A stretch of DNA of 64,000 bases from Riptortus pedestris (Eukaryota > Arthropoda > Insecta > Hemiptera > Alydidae): NCBI GenBank assembly GCA_019009955.1, contig CM032229.1:1035001-1099000 (forward strand), in the 5' to 3' direction. Made by a program: the position numbers and the translations under genes. The first letter of the stretch is position 1. Each line of letters starts with the position of its first letter. A model generated the notes under the pieces. The model was not told the origin of the DNA. It made no database searches and saw only the letters and a list, made by a program, of their open reading frames with translations. Of this stretch, positions 33,999-44,559 are shown piece by piece.

Positions 33999-34663
33999 CT
34001 GTTAACTCTCTAGCGCTCGCAATTTTTGGTTAATCGTTAACAAACTTAATATTTAAGGGGTTTAAGTAAAAAGAGAGATCAAGTTCGTTAATGGCTGAAA
34101 TCGGACCAGTGGGAGGGGGGTTTAGAGGGGGGGATTTTTGAAAATTCAAAATATCTCCGTTACTATACGTCGGATCGAAAAATATTATAGAATCAATCTT
34201 ATTGCAAATTAAATTTACTATAAATATTGTTATATACATTTCTTCTCTATCTTGAATATTAACTGAGATATTTGCATTTGTATTCTGCACGTGCTCGGCA
34301 GCAGTGGCTATGTTCGTACTTTCCGCCGTGAGCTCTGGCGGCCGTTTTTGTAATTATTCGTCCCTCTCGTGAATAGGTTTAGGTTACTTACTACTACAGC
34401 TGTTATTAGGCAGATTTCTCTATTGTAAAACTTCACGTGGGGAATCTGCTTAGTTTACGCAGCCCCTGCGTGACGGACTTTTTTTAATTTTAAATAAATT
34501 CTTACAATGTTAAGAAGCATTTAATTTCCAACTTCAAATTATTTTTTAATTTATACTTATTACTAATTAAGAAGGCAATTCACTTTCTTCACTCGGTTGC
34601 AAAATGTTTCACTTTCTTCACTCATTTCAGTTTAGTAATGTTACCATTATTCAACGATTACAG
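33420..34663 (+). mobile_element. Solo arm of the foldback element, interrupted by a HINE-like insertion
   Basis: 33420-33800 matches the left arm at 21261 onward (ATAGTTATTTATTATACAAG, GAGCGAAGCGAG, ATGAACAAAATTAGGATG), and 34489-34663 continues the same arm (AAATAAATTCTTACAATG to ATTCAACGATTACAG). A DINE-1-like element lies between. No second arm follows, so this copy is a solo or half element. Confidence 0.8.
33807..34485 (+). mobile_element. DINE-1/HINE-like element, full length, nested in a foldback arm
   Basis: Starts AGCAGATTTCCCTTAAGG, has (TA)n at about 33930-33992, the G-run core near 34111-34132, then GGGGAATCTGCT, GCAGCCCCTGC and GTGACGGAC plus T-run. Because it interrupts a sequence known uninterrupted at 21640-21690, both ends can be placed in a T-rich target. 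There is no obvious target-site duplication. Confidence 0.8.
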
Positions 34664-35172
34664 AAAAAAAAATTATCGCTTTTCCTCTATCTCACATATA
34701 TTTTTAAAATATTCTTATTTGAAAAAAAAAATGTTTTTTCGGTTTTATCAACGGTAAAAAAAAAACAAAAAAAAATAACAGAAAAAATACTAGAACTTCC
34801 ATTATACATCTAAATAAATACTCTTTCAATCCCCGTTTTTTATTTTGAGCTAAGTTCTTTAGTAAAATCTTTGAGTCGTTATATTAAAAAATAAAACTCT
34901 GTAATATTACAATGTTGTACCAAAGCAGTTGTATGCTTATTTTTTTTTCTGGATCTGATAAATTTCTTTTTGTTAGAACTGCTTTGTTTCCTAACGTGCT
35001 TTTTTGAGAAATCCACACATCAAATTCCTAAAATCACATTTTACTCATTTGATTCTATTTTATTTTTTAAATTGGAATTGTATATTTCATTTGTTTCCTC
35101 GTTTTGAAAGCATAATTTTAATTATTTACATCATAAATGGCGCTATTAATTGAAACATTTTAGGAGATTTCC

Positions 35173-35330
35173 TTAACGAATATTTTTCCCTTAATAGATC
35201 TTTTTTCCATTTTATTTCACTTAACGAATTTTTTTCCCCTTGATAGATCTTTTCCCCATTTTATTTCACTTAACGAATTTTTTTCCCCTTGATAGATCTT
35301 TTCCCCATTTTATTTCCATTAACGGATTTT
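35173..35330 (+). repeat. ~49-bp tandem repeat, about three units
   Basis: TTAACGAAT followed by TTTTCCCCTTGATAGATC and CCATTTTATTTC repeats at 35173, 35221, 35270 and partly 35319. It is T-rich with no coding potential. Confidence 0.8.
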
Positions 35331-35339
35331 CCCACCAGA

Positions 35340-36465
35340 CTATAGCCCTGAGCAAGTCAGAAAACGTCGATCACTCAGGGGCTGCTTAAACTAAGTGCTG
35401 GTATGGCACAAAACTGATCCCATAATCGCTTAATATTTCACGTAATAAAATCAAGCATACATCAACAATTGTAGAGCATTAATATTTTAACAATATTGGT
35501 TATATAACTATTTTCCATTCACCTCATAATACTACAGATATTTTGAATTTTCGAATCTCTCCCTGCTATACCGCCCCCCCCCCTCCCCCCCTATCAAATA
35601 TAATCTTTAATGTTGACTGAAACTGTTATGAGTACAAACCTAATACATATCTAGGGCGGAGTCCTTCCAGGACTATAGCCCAGTGCAAGCGAGAAAACGT
35701 TGGTTTGATGAGTGCAAAGGTGGGTGTCGGAGGTCATTTGTGGTGCATCTTGGGAGGGAATAAAAGAGAAAGGTGGGGATGATAGAGCTAGTCATTAGCC
35801 CAGCCTTGGCCAATATTATGCAATATATATGACAGCCTATAGAAGGAAACTATAACCCATGCATATTCATCAACATTTACATATCATCAACTAAAATAGA
35901 CATGCTATCTAACTAATATTCAACACAACAATTTTTGGAAAAAAAATATTTCTTTAGAATCTTTCATTGTCTTGGCCCAATATTTGTAAATGACAATCAA
36001 TCATGAGCATTAGGCTGCCGAAAATAGTGACTTCGTGTTATTTCAGACTATTCAGAATACTCATTCATTTGCTAGCTGATTTAGTGAAAGAAAAACAAAT
36101 ATTAATGTACTCATGACGCCGTGTTTTGAAACGAAATGTCTTTGAAATGAAATGTGTTTATTTCCATTAAATGTTATCATAACATAATAGGATACGTCAT
36201 TTGTTTTTCTATATACTATTTTCTAATATTATGCCAAGTAAATTCTCTACCAATTATTGGAATTACATTTATGCTTATATAATACTATTCCGATACTACT
36301 TATTCGTTAAAAAATAACTAGGTCAAATTCTAAGAATGCATAGTATAAAATCCATCAATTCAATAATTATATAAAATAAATGAGTTTCATTATCAATCTT
36401 AATACAACTCTAAATATGTGCATTTTTTTGTACAACATACCTTATTTTATTTGTTGACAGGCAAA
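35340..36465. other. AT-rich sequence without recognised genes
   Basis: Contains scattered fragments resembling the DINE-1-like family (CGTCGATCACTCAGGGGCTG near 35366, TTTTGAATTTTCGAATCTC near 35530, a C-run at 35573-35590). Nothing has coding potential. Confidence 0.4.
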
Positions 36466-36469
36466 TTTA

Positions 36470-37215
36470 TTAATGGACTTGCTAAGGTACCCGGCATCGC
36501 TCGGGAAATCATTTGAGGCTGAATGATAATGGTATTTTTTGGGGGTTTTACTTTGTACAATATTTTTACATTTTCCCCTCTCAATGCTTAGGATTTACAC
36601 CCGAGTCCGGCGTGCTAGAGATATGTTAATAAGAAAAGTATTTGTTAAGCACTTAATTCTACAAAATACACAATATTTTTATATTACTCGTTTTCTGTGC
36701 ATGTATCTTTTTTTATATATAACATAATCATTGATTATCATATTATTATAATCAAAAATACGGAGTTTCGTTGATTTCGATTTAATCTTTCGCGTCCTAT
36801 AACATTGTTAACCCCTTCTGTAGTTTTTCGTGTATACCTCATTCAAACTTCGTTATACGGCAAATGTTCATATAACAAAACAAACTTTTGTTATATGCCC
36901 GTTTGCCGAAAAATGAATAGATTACGAAATATCACGATTTTATATTTCACACCTCCCTTATAACCCCGAGGCGTTAATAACAAATCATGTACGGAGTTTC
37001 GTTTAATTCGGTTGAGTCTTTTGTGCCATATAAAATTGTTGACTTCCACTATTGTTTTTAGCGTATAACTCATTTATACTTCGGTATACAACAAAAGGGT
37101 ATATTATAAAAGTTACTCTAAATAACAAAATAAACAACTTTTGTTATGTGCTAACCTGTTTTAGTAGTAATATACATACAAGTTTCATAAAATTCGGTTC
37201 AGTTTATATAATATT
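36470..37215 (-). mobile_element. CCCGG-hairpin repeat (Helitron-like), degenerate
   Basis: On the plus strand it opens GCTAAGGTACCCGGCATCGC then CGGGAAATCATTTGAGGCTG, and it contains repeated blocks with AACTTTTGTTATATG, ACGAAATATCACG and GTTTCATAAAATTCGGTTCAG. It is the same family as 43152-44245 and 55320-56872, in reverse orientation. Confidence 0.5.
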
Positions 37216-37254
37216 ATAGATAACAGCTTTATAAATGATTAAAATTAAATTATG

Positions 37255-37345
37255 TATTAACGTCCACCTTTTTACAACTAAGGCTAATTGGGACGGGTTA
37301 TCTACAGGTTACTGCCCTTTTCTAGGGTGGGCTAAGTATTTCATT
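37255..37345 (-). mobile_element. tRNA-derived SINE, 3' tail fragment
   Basis: The reverse complement carries CTAGAAAAGGGCAGTAACC, GATAACCCGTCCCAATTAGC and ACGTTAATACATAA, which match the tail half of the SINE at 54317-54536. The tRNA head is missing. Confidence 0.6.
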
Positions 37346-37944
37346 TAATGATTAGAAACATGTCCCGCCATATAGAGCCAATGTACCTCGTCACAAATTA
37401 TATTAGACCGATATTTATGACAAATATTTAGTAGTTTTATTTAATAATTGAACATTTTTGAAAGTATTCATCTTGAGTATAAAAACATCCGTCATACATG
37501 AAGTTCTTTAGTTTATTTTTAAACAAAGAGTATTTTTTAATAGATTTGATAAATTCGGAGAGAGCGTTATAGAATTTTACTCCTGAAAAAGATACGCTTT
37601 TCTCGAAATATTTCTATTTGTGTTTGGGGGCTTGGAGCATATTCCTGTAACTTGTTTTATGAGTATGTGTTATGCTACTTTTGAAAAACTAATTCATTTT
37701 GATTCACAAACGATATAGTTTGGTACATATATATTGAGGGAAAAGTCATTATTTTTGACTCCTAAAAATGTGGACGACAGGAGTCTTTCAACTTTATATA
37801 AACTTTGTTGCTCTCTTTTGCAATTTAAATATTAAAATGTGATTTTGGAAGTAGCCCCAATGCATAACACAATAAGTTAACCGACTGTGGAAATATCCAT
37901 TAGTATATTACGTTTCCATTGGAAGATACTTATCAACACATTTT

Positions 37945-38043
37945 AGCAGATTTCCCTTAAGGGAATCAGCTATTGAAGTCGTACTCATGACGCGATTTTT
38001 GAAAAATTTCCTCCCCAGGAGATGTCTAAAATGAGGTCCGTTC

Positions 38044-38105
<62 letters not shown>

Positions 38106-38604
38106 CTGTTAACGCTCTAGCGGTCGCAATTTTTGTTTGATCGTTACCAAACTTCATATTTAAGCGTTTTTCGTAACAAGAGAGATCAAGTTCGTTTAAT
38201 GGGTGAAATCGGACCAGTGGGAGGGGAGGTTTAGAGGGGGGATTTTTGAAAATTCAAAATATCTCCGTTATTATGCATCATATGGAAACATTGTACAGAA
38301 TCAATCTTATTGCAAATTATATTTACTATAAATATAGTTCTATACATTTATTCTGTAGCATGAATATAAACATATAAATATATTAATATTATATTTGCAT
38401 TTGAATTGTGTGTGTGGTCGACGGAACCCCGCCATGTTTCGGACTCTCCGCCGAGAGCTCTGGTGGTCGTTTCCAGAACTATTCGTCCCTCGTGAATAGG
38501 TTTAGAGATCCCTTCCTACTACAGCTGTTATTAGGCGGATTTCTCTATTGTAAAACTTCACTTGGGAAATCTGCTTAGTTTACGCAGCCCCTGCGTGACG
38601 GACT
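37945..38604 (+). mobile_element. DINE-1/HINE-like element, full length
   Basis: AGCAGATTTCCCTTAAGGG start, (TA)n at 38048-38101, CTAGCGGTCGCAATTTTTG, GTGAAATCGGACCAGTGGG, then GGGAAATCTGCT, GCAGCCCCTGC and GTGACGGAC at the end. The 5' CATCGATCC block is deleted. It lacks the long T-run at the 3' side. Confidence 0.7.
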
Positions 38605-38940
38605 TTAAATAAGAAGCAAAGGGATTTTAGCTTCTTACGGGTACAGTATTCTTCAATATGATTGAACCATTCCAGGCGTTCGTCAACAGACAAACCTAAA
38701 ACTTTATCATGGCGACTGGTAAGATTTCATGATTATTGTTTGAGATCAGTCCTGAAGAATGTGTTTATGAATTTATTTTTAAACAAGGGATTCATTTTTT
38801 AATACATTCGGTTTCTCCTGAAAAATGACACGCTTTTCTGGAAGTATTTATTTTTTGTGCTTGGGCGTTTGAAGCATATCTGGTACCTTGTAATACTATG
38901 TTTTATACTATTACTGTAAAAAAAGTCCAGGTTGACATTT

Positions 38941-38941
38941 A

Positions 38942-39015
<74 letters not shown>
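38941..39015 (+). repeat. (TA)n(TG)n compound microsatellite
   Basis: About 20 bases of TA followed by about 55 bases of TG. An independent A-run follows at 39094-39106. Confidence 0.9.
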
Positions 39016-39019
<4 letters not shown>

Positions 39020-39129
39020 GCGCCTAAGGCGTGGATACCTGACTGGCAATAATTGAAAATTAAAATTATTTCGGTAACTAAGAGCTGGATTGAAAAAAAA
39101 AAAAAAGGTTAGTACAACGAATGTTGTTG

Positions 39130-39466
39130 GGATTCTAATTATCTATAATTTACAATCTGCTGGAAGTAAAAGAATATTGTTGAAATGAATAGGACAGGAA
39201 CTTCGCCGGAGGGAAAAAGTGATATGGTGAGATTTGCTTTCGTTGATCTGTATGCTCCAAGCATTAGACCATTTTTCGATCTCGGTTAAATGGAATTGGA
39301 GATTCTTCGAAGCAGTAATAGGATCGGGATCGGAGGAAAGGATTGTTGTGTCATCTGCATAAGTAGCTAGGAGTGTTGATGGTGATGTAGGGATGTCAAA
39401 TATGTATATGAGATACAATAGTGGTCCTAGGCCACTGCCCTGGGCAACTCCTGCATCCACAGGATA
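39130..39466 (-). pseudogene. Non-LTR retrotransposon reverse transcriptase core fragment
   Basis: The minus strand is open for ~105 codons with RT motif B (AGVAQGSGLGPLLYLIYI) and motif C (TYADDT, the catalytic Asp pair), followed by FHLTEIEKWSNAWSIQINESKS typical of the palm/thumb junction of Jockey/CR1-type LINEs. The Gln-Gly-Ser block has A instead of the usual P. It is truncated on both sides; a DINE-1-like core fragment starts immediately beyond its 5' side at 39466, so insertion probably removed the rest. Confidence 0.85.
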
Positions 39467-39892
39467 GTTAAGTTCGTTAACGGCTAAAATCGGACCAGAG
39501 GGAGGGGAGGGGTTTAGAGGGGGAATTCCGAAAAATCAAAATATTTCCGTTATTATATGGCATATCGAAGAACTGTAAGAAACTATCTTATATCAAAATT
39601 AAAGTTCTATAAATTTTATTATGTACATGTTTTCTCTATCTTCAAATTAACAGGGATACTTTAGCATTCAGTATTGCTTTCGATGAGCCATCATTATTTT
39701 GTATGATACACGCCAATAGTTAGTGTAATGACGTCACAATTATGATTTTATCGGCCGCTCACTTCTTACCTACTCATCGGATTTTTTTTTGGAAATAGTG
39801 AATATATGCTGAGACGAGATGAGTAGTGAGTCATTCCAACATGAGGGAAATCTGCTTAGTTAACGCACCCCCGGCGTGACGGACTTTCACTT
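39466..39892 (+). mobile_element. DINE-1/HINE-like element, 5' truncated
   Basis: Starts in the core (GTTCGTTAACGGCTAAAATCG), has the G-run, and ends GGGAAATCTGCTTAGTTAAC, then CCCCGGCGTGACGGAC. The 5' end and (TA)n tract are missing at the junction with the RT fragment. Confidence 0.65.
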
Positions 39893-39989
39893 TCTTATTT
39901 CGAATATTAAGTGATTTATATGTACAGTTGACCCCCGTGATAATCGTCCAATGTTTACTATATGGAACTGAGTACATTTCGACTTCTGT

Positions 39990-40115
39990 TTAGACAGAAA
40001 ACATCTCAGAGTCTTACTATGGGAGGTATAGGGAATAGCTGGTGAGCTGAACAGTGTGTCATACAAGCACGAGGGAAATCTGCTTAGTTTACGCAGCCCC
40101 CTACGTCCGGACTTT
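39990..40115 (+). mobile_element. DINE-1/HINE-like 3' end fragment
   Basis: Ends GAGGGAAATCTGCTTAGTTT, then GCAGCCCCCTACGTCCGGAC. It is a second 3' terminus only ~200 bases beyond the previous one, indicating independent or duplicated insertion. Confidence 0.55.
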
Positions 40116-41019
40116 CAAACACCGCATCTCATCACACGCATTATCATCTGTGATTGGAATCATTTTGTAGAGGTATTTTAGATTTTATCCAATTTTAAAA
40201 CTTCATTATTTTATGGTGTAATACTTTCTAAGATACACCAATAATATTGTTCATTGCGTGTTTATGTAGATGACTCCTATCAATGCCTATTAGTTAAATT
40301 TAATTTTGCAAAGTAGGAAACGACATAGGTTAATAGCATTTTGTCCAATTACTATTATACAATATATTATGGCATAGCAACAAGCAAAGTGTATTGACTC
40401 TATTTAGAGAAATTGAATCCCCTGTGCCATTAGTGCGCTTCATGTTAATTTATTTAAGCTGTTTGTGTAGAGCTATTATGTTTGGAGTAAGATACATTAA
40501 GAAGTTGCCTTGAGTGAGAACACGTCTATTTGAATACATGAATAAACGTTTTGTGTTTTTAGGCAGAACAAAACCGTCACGATCTAATTTCTATGCACAA
40601 ATAAATATGGCAATGCTATTATATTTGTCTTTCATTATTACAATTATCTAATCAGTTATTCAGACATTGACTCGAAACCAATTGGAAAATAAAAGCTAAG
40701 AGAGGAATAATAAAATCACTTTCTGAATAGAATGCTGAATTTATAGGCTGAACCCCTCTCCCTCATTGGACAGCTAAAGATGAATAAGATGAGGTATCTT
40801 CAATAGGTGTGATGAAGCAGGTGTACTCCATCAGCCAGCAATGACAGCCTCTAGCCGTACATTTGGAAATAGTAAATCAATTAAGGAAACCGTAATGGCA
40901 GAATCCCATGGTACTGACAGCGTAAGATGATGGGATTCGATACCAACAACCAGCAATGTACAGGGTCTGCCTAAGACTTCAGGCAGTTTTATCTTGCCTA
41001 CCTCTTGGCCACTTGAGGC

Positions 41020-41560
41020 CTTTGAGGTTGTAATCATGACGCGAGTTTCGAAACATATCCTCAAATATCCATCGATCCTACCAAGGAGAAAACTAAAAAA
41101 CGTCTGTCACGCAGGAGCTGCGTTAACTAAGCAGATTTCCCATGTGCAGTTATAACCCACTCTTGATCACATCTCACCATATATTTTATATTTCCGAAGA
41201 GGAGATGGTGAGTTAGCCCCTTACTGAAGACAAAAAGCACAAATAATTAGCATAATACATGAGCTACGAAAAAACAAATGTATAGAACAACAATTGTAGA
41301 AAATCAACAACTTCACAAGGATTGATTCTATAAAAGTTTTCGATCAGACTCAAAATAAAGGAGATATTTTAAAATTACGAACTCTCTTCCCCTTTTAAAC
41401 CATGGCGGAAATAGATGGCTATTTCCTGAGAGATATTAGCCATTAACGAATATGGACAGTAGAGTTTAATTAAACAGTCAAATATTGAGTATGGTGTAGA
41501 TCATATTAACTCCTCCTAATTCCTCTAAACGGTAGTAAACAGTATTTACATAATTTTTTA
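41020..41560. mobile_element. Abutting DINE-1/HINE-like fragments in opposite orientation
   Basis: A plus-strand 5' fragment (GAGGTTGTAATCATGACGCG to CATCGATCCTACCAAGGAG) at about 41020-41095 is followed immediately by the reversed 3' end of another copy (CGTCTGTCACGCAGGAGCTG, then AAGCAGATTTCCC) running on to about 41560. Confidence 0.55.
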
Positions 41561-42144
41561 GCCTACCTGCTGGAATGCTCGGGATATCTATCTCTCCGAC
41601 GTTTTTAAATATACATACGATATCCGATTTCACATACAAATCAATTGATTCGCCTTAGAATTATTCTCTTATACTGCTTGAAACAACACCTTTTGCAGTG
41701 TTTTATTCGTCCTGGCCTATGAAGTCCTGTGTTTGGGTTGCTATGTTTCACTGCTATAAGCTACTAGTGGTCTTAAACCGTTTTAAAAGTTTGGAATATT
41801 ATTCTACACAAGTCTCTTTTATCAAAATACTTTCTTGAGGTGAAAGAAGTTAGGTCCATCGCTCCTCCAGGTGCACTTGAATGTGTCGCAACTGACGGAA
41901 AAAAGAAAGAAAAAGAAATCCTCTGTTCATTTAGGGAACTCGAACAGGTTACGCTTAGAATTCTATAATCTTCGAGGATACTCTTAGACAGAACTCGCCA
42001 TGGCTGAATTTAGCAAATCACCAGCAATCACAATGTGTTGATGAAGTGTTCACAATATACAACTCACAACATCGAATGTACACTACAGATGCACTGGTAC
42101 CAGGAAAAGGATATATGGCTAGAACGAGTACGTGGATAATTTGT

Positions 42145-42263
42145 TTTTAAGCATATTTCTCTTAAGGAAGGAAATAAGGCCGTGCATGTGGCCCGATTTT
42201 CGAAACATTTATTCAAATTTCCATCCATTTAACCCAGGAGATGTCGAAAATAAGGTCCATTCA

Positions 42264-42321
<58 letters not shown>

Positions 42322-42722
42322 TACACATACATACATACATAATTGTCTATTAACACTAGTAGGTAGCTACCGAAATCTATATTTAAATGTTTTGTGTAAA
42401 ACTAAAACAGGACCTGTGGGAGGGAGGTGGGGGGGGGGTTTAGAGAGGAATTTTGAAAATTCAAAATATCTCCGTTGTTAGGAGTAGGATCGAAATATTG
42501 TATAGAGAGAATCTTATTGCAAATTTAATTGTCTATACATGTTCATATATAAAATTTATATAGCTCAAATATTAAGAGATTTATTCGTACTTTCTAGTTT
42601 TCGGCCTTCTACTCATCCGAGTTATATTTAGAAAGAGAATATATGGTGAGATGAGATCACAAGCGTGCCAAACCAGCAAGTGGGAAATCTGCTTAGTTTA
42701 CTCAGCCCTTGCCTGACGGACG
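42145..42722 (+). mobile_element. DINE-1/HINE-like element
   Basis: Diverged 5' end (AAGCATATTTCTCTTAAGG), (TA)n at 42269-42316, G-run near 42428, and 3' end GTGGGAAATCTGCTTAGTTT then CCTGACGGAC. Confidence 0.6.
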
Positions 42723-42734
42723 ATTTTCGTTTAC

Positions 42735-42952
42735 AAATAGGTAGAGTCAATGGACTAACCCCGACACTAATGAACATGAATCGGACATTGGATATTCGAG
42801 GTCACTCATCTTGGACGGTTCTTCAAAGTGGAACCAAAAAACTAAAGGAAACCAGTAGTTCTAGTTATAAACATTATCAGATATTCGTGGAAAGGGTCTT
42901 GGCAGCCTCAGCTAAATTTCACGAGTTAATATGTTCAACCATGTTAAACTAA
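42735..42952 (+). CDS. Short hypothetical open frame
   Basis: About 70 codons open in non-repetitive, GC-neutral sequence directly after a DINE-1-like 3' end, with balanced amino acid use (IGRVNGLTPTLMNMNRTLDI ... YQIFVERVLAASAKFHELI) ending in TAA. An acceptor-like ACAAATAG precedes the GTAGAGTC at 42738. I recognise no family, so it could be a captured gene fragment or chance. Confidence 0.15.
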
Positions 42953-43151
42953 CCCCGTCCCCTTCACACCACAGCTAACCAGCGTTTTAGATTATTTCTT
43001 TCTGCATTTATTACTAACTATACTTCATTAAAAAAAAAAAGAAAAAAGTTTAATATATTTGGTAGATATATGTGAATACAATTAGGTAGGATATAAACTT
43101 TTGAAAAGAGCAAACAAGTGCGTGTAGTTGGCCTTACCATATAGCATAATA

Positions 43152-44255
43152 GCTCAGATACCCGGCTTCGCCCGGGAATTCATTTGAGGCTGAATGGTGA
43201 TGGTATTTTTTAGCAGGCTTTACATTGCAATATATAGTGACATTTACCCGTTCCAGTGTTTAGGATTGATACCCTTCTTTGCCGTGGATTTGCTAATAAT
43301 AGAATTATTTGTTCGATAAGGCATCACAGTCTTCGATATTTTTTTATTTCCCGTCTCTTATACATGTAAATATGGTGAATTTTTATTTCAGGCCTCCCTT
43401 TTACCCCCTCCCGTTCGAACCTAAAAATTTTAATATAACTTATAATCATGGAAGAATTAATGCTAATTGACATACCGAGTTTTGTTAAGTTCGGTTCAGC
43501 CGTTAGTGCCCGCTAAAGTTTTAACGTATAACTCATTTATACTTAGGTATACGACAAAAGTGTATATAATAAAAGTTACTCCAAATAACAAAATAAACAA
43601 CTTTTGTTATGTTTATATTTGCGGAAAAACCAATAGGAAACGAAATATCGCTATTTTTAATTTCAGGCTTCCCTTATAACCCCCACTCCTGCCCGTCCAT
43701 AGAAATGTTGGTATGGCTTATTATAATGAAGGCCTCACTGCTAATACACATACCGAGTTTTATTTAGTTCGGTTGAGTCTTTTTTGGCAAATAATATTGT
43801 TGACTCCCGCTATAATTTTTAGAGTATAACGCATTTAAACTTCGGTATACGACAAAAGTGTATATAACAAAAGTTACTCTAAATAACAAAATAAACAACT
43901 TTTGTTATGTGCACATTTACCGAAAAACCAATAGAAAACGAAATATCGCTATTTTTAATTTCAGGCTTCCCTTATAACCCCCACTCCTGTTCGTCTCAGA
44001 GAAAATTAATATAGCCTAAAGTCTAAGTTGGGTTAGTAGTAATATACATACCAAGTTTCATAAAATTCGGTTCAGCCGTTTATGCGTGAAAAGGTAACAA
44101 ACAAACAAACAAACAAACAAACAAACATACACGAAAGAAACAAAATGCAGATATGGTGTCTATGACATGTGAAACGAAAAGTTATCGTGAAATTTCGCGA
44201 AAAAAATCAATGTACAGACAGAGGTTACAATTTTATATATATATAGATAGGAACG
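43152..44255 (-). mobile_element. CCCGG-hairpin repeat (Helitron-like), full copy with internal repeats
   Basis: On the plus strand it starts at TAGCTCAGATACCCGGCTTC GCCCGGG and ends at ACAGACAGAGGTTACAATTT. In its own orientation the 3' end is therefore a CCCGGGCGAAGCCGGG hairpin followed by GTATCTGAGCTA. Two ~300-bp internal tandem units (near 43520-43700 and 43820-44010) share AACAAAATAAACAACTTTTG and TTTCAGGCTTCCCTTATAAC. An (AAAC)n run lies at 44099-44127. No transposase ORF. Confidence 0.55.
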
Positions 44256-44474
44256 TTAGGTTGCAATGGAGTTCAAAACCGAAAAGTGAATATCTCCTTT
44301 TCTATGCATCAATTAGAAATGTTTAATGAGCCCTCATTTGTATGCCTGATTATGAAGAACGAAAGGGGTTGACACATATGTCAGGAATCTGCAAAGTTTG
44401 AAAAAGTGTTTATATTTTAAGCTGCGGATAATGAATCCAATGTTTTATTAGCTTCAACACGCTCAAGCACCCAT

Positions 44475-44477
<3 letters not shown>

Positions 44478-44550
<73 letters not shown>
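44478..44550 (+). repeat. (CA)n microsatellite
   Basis: About 36 uninterrupted CA dinucleotides, a free-standing microsatellite not part of the DINE-1-like family. Confidence 0.95.
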
Positions 44551-44551
<1 letters not shown>

Positions 44552-44559
44552 GATGTACT

